A stretch of DNA of 64,000 nt, taken from the NCBI RefSeq assembly GCF_024713975.1, contig NC_091112.1, positions 15,100,501 to 15,164,500 on the forward strand, in the 5' to 3' direction. This document shows positions 63,795 to 64,000 of this stretch, piece by piece (position 1 is the stretch's first letter; every line of letters starts with the position of its first letter). Both the position numbers and the translations under genes were made by a program. The notes under the pieces were generated by a model. The model was not told where the DNA came from. It did no database searches and saw only the letters and a program-made list of their open reading frames with translations. Source of the stretch: Paralichthys olivaceus (Eukaryota; Chordata; Actinopteri; Pleuronectiformes; Paralichthyidae).

Positions 63795-64000
63795 ACGGTA
63801 TGTGTATATTTATAAAGCAACTTTCAAAATAGCTGTTAAGTGCTTCACAAAGATGACAAATGAAAACAAGAAAACAAGGACACAATTACACAATTCAATT
63901 TAAAACCAAAGGCAGCAAATGATACGCTACAAAATCTAAAGTCTAAGACAACAAATAAAAAAACATGTCATTCAAAGTAATGGCATAGAATAAAATGAAT
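63795..64000. repeat. Dispersed repeat, family C, copy 2 (cut by window end)
   Basis: ATAGCTGTTAAGTGCTTCACAAAGATG and GGCAGCAAATGATACGC match copy 1 at 48540. The end lies beyond the window, inside lpcat1 intron 5. Confidence 0.6.

Overview
The window is nuclear DNA from a ray-finned fish, most likely an acanthomorph (spiny-rayed) teleost. The genes are split into short exons with GT/AG introns and AATAAA signals. There are many long (CA)n/(TG)n microsatellites and several teleost-type dispersed repeats: a tRNA-derived SINE, MITEs with terminal inverted repeats, and LINE 3' tails. The gene order irx1 - irx4 - ndufs6 - mrpl36 - lpcat1 matches the IRX1...IRX4-NDUFS6-MRPL36-LPCAT1 block of human 5p15.33, so this is an IrxA-type Iroquois cluster. 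No irx2 lies between irx1 and irx4, which are only about 15 kb apart. That favours the compact duplicated 'b' cluster (irx1b, irx4b) of teleosts, although the a/b assignment is inference.

Layout. 1-19.7 kb: no protein gene; microsatellites, a LINE/MITE nest at 10.4-11.3 kb, and repeat-free stretches rich in TAAT-type sites that look like cis-regulatory DNA of irx1b. 20.0-23.3 kb: irx1b, five coding exons, + strand. 23.6-37.8 kb: intergenic, with repeats and candidate enhancers. 38.2-40.8 kb: irx4b, six coding exons, + strand. 41.3-47.3 kb: intergenic. 47.3-49.7 kb: ndufs6 on the - strand, head to head with mrpl36 (coding exon 51.0-51.4 kb) across a probable bidirectional promoter. 54.2 kb to the end: first five coding exons of lpcat1, with a 7 kb first intron; the rest lies beyond the window.

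How the genes relate. irx1b and irx4b encode TALE-class homeodomain transcription factors used in neural, heart and sensory patterning, and probably share the surrounding non-coding regulatory DNA. ndufs6 (complex I), mrpl36 (mitoribosome) and lpcat1 (phospholipid remodelling) are housekeeping neighbours kept in place since early vertebrates, perhaps partly because Irx enhancers lie among them.

The most unusual signal concerns the two homeodomains. From irx1b residue 121 through the end of the homeodomain, 60 of 60 residues are identical to irx4b. This includes two substitutions not expected in either family (R to Q and K to R) and two Irx4-type residues in irx1b. The main homeobox exon differs at only 11 of 120 aligned nucleotides, all silent, which points to gene conversion between the tandem paralogues or strong co-evolution.
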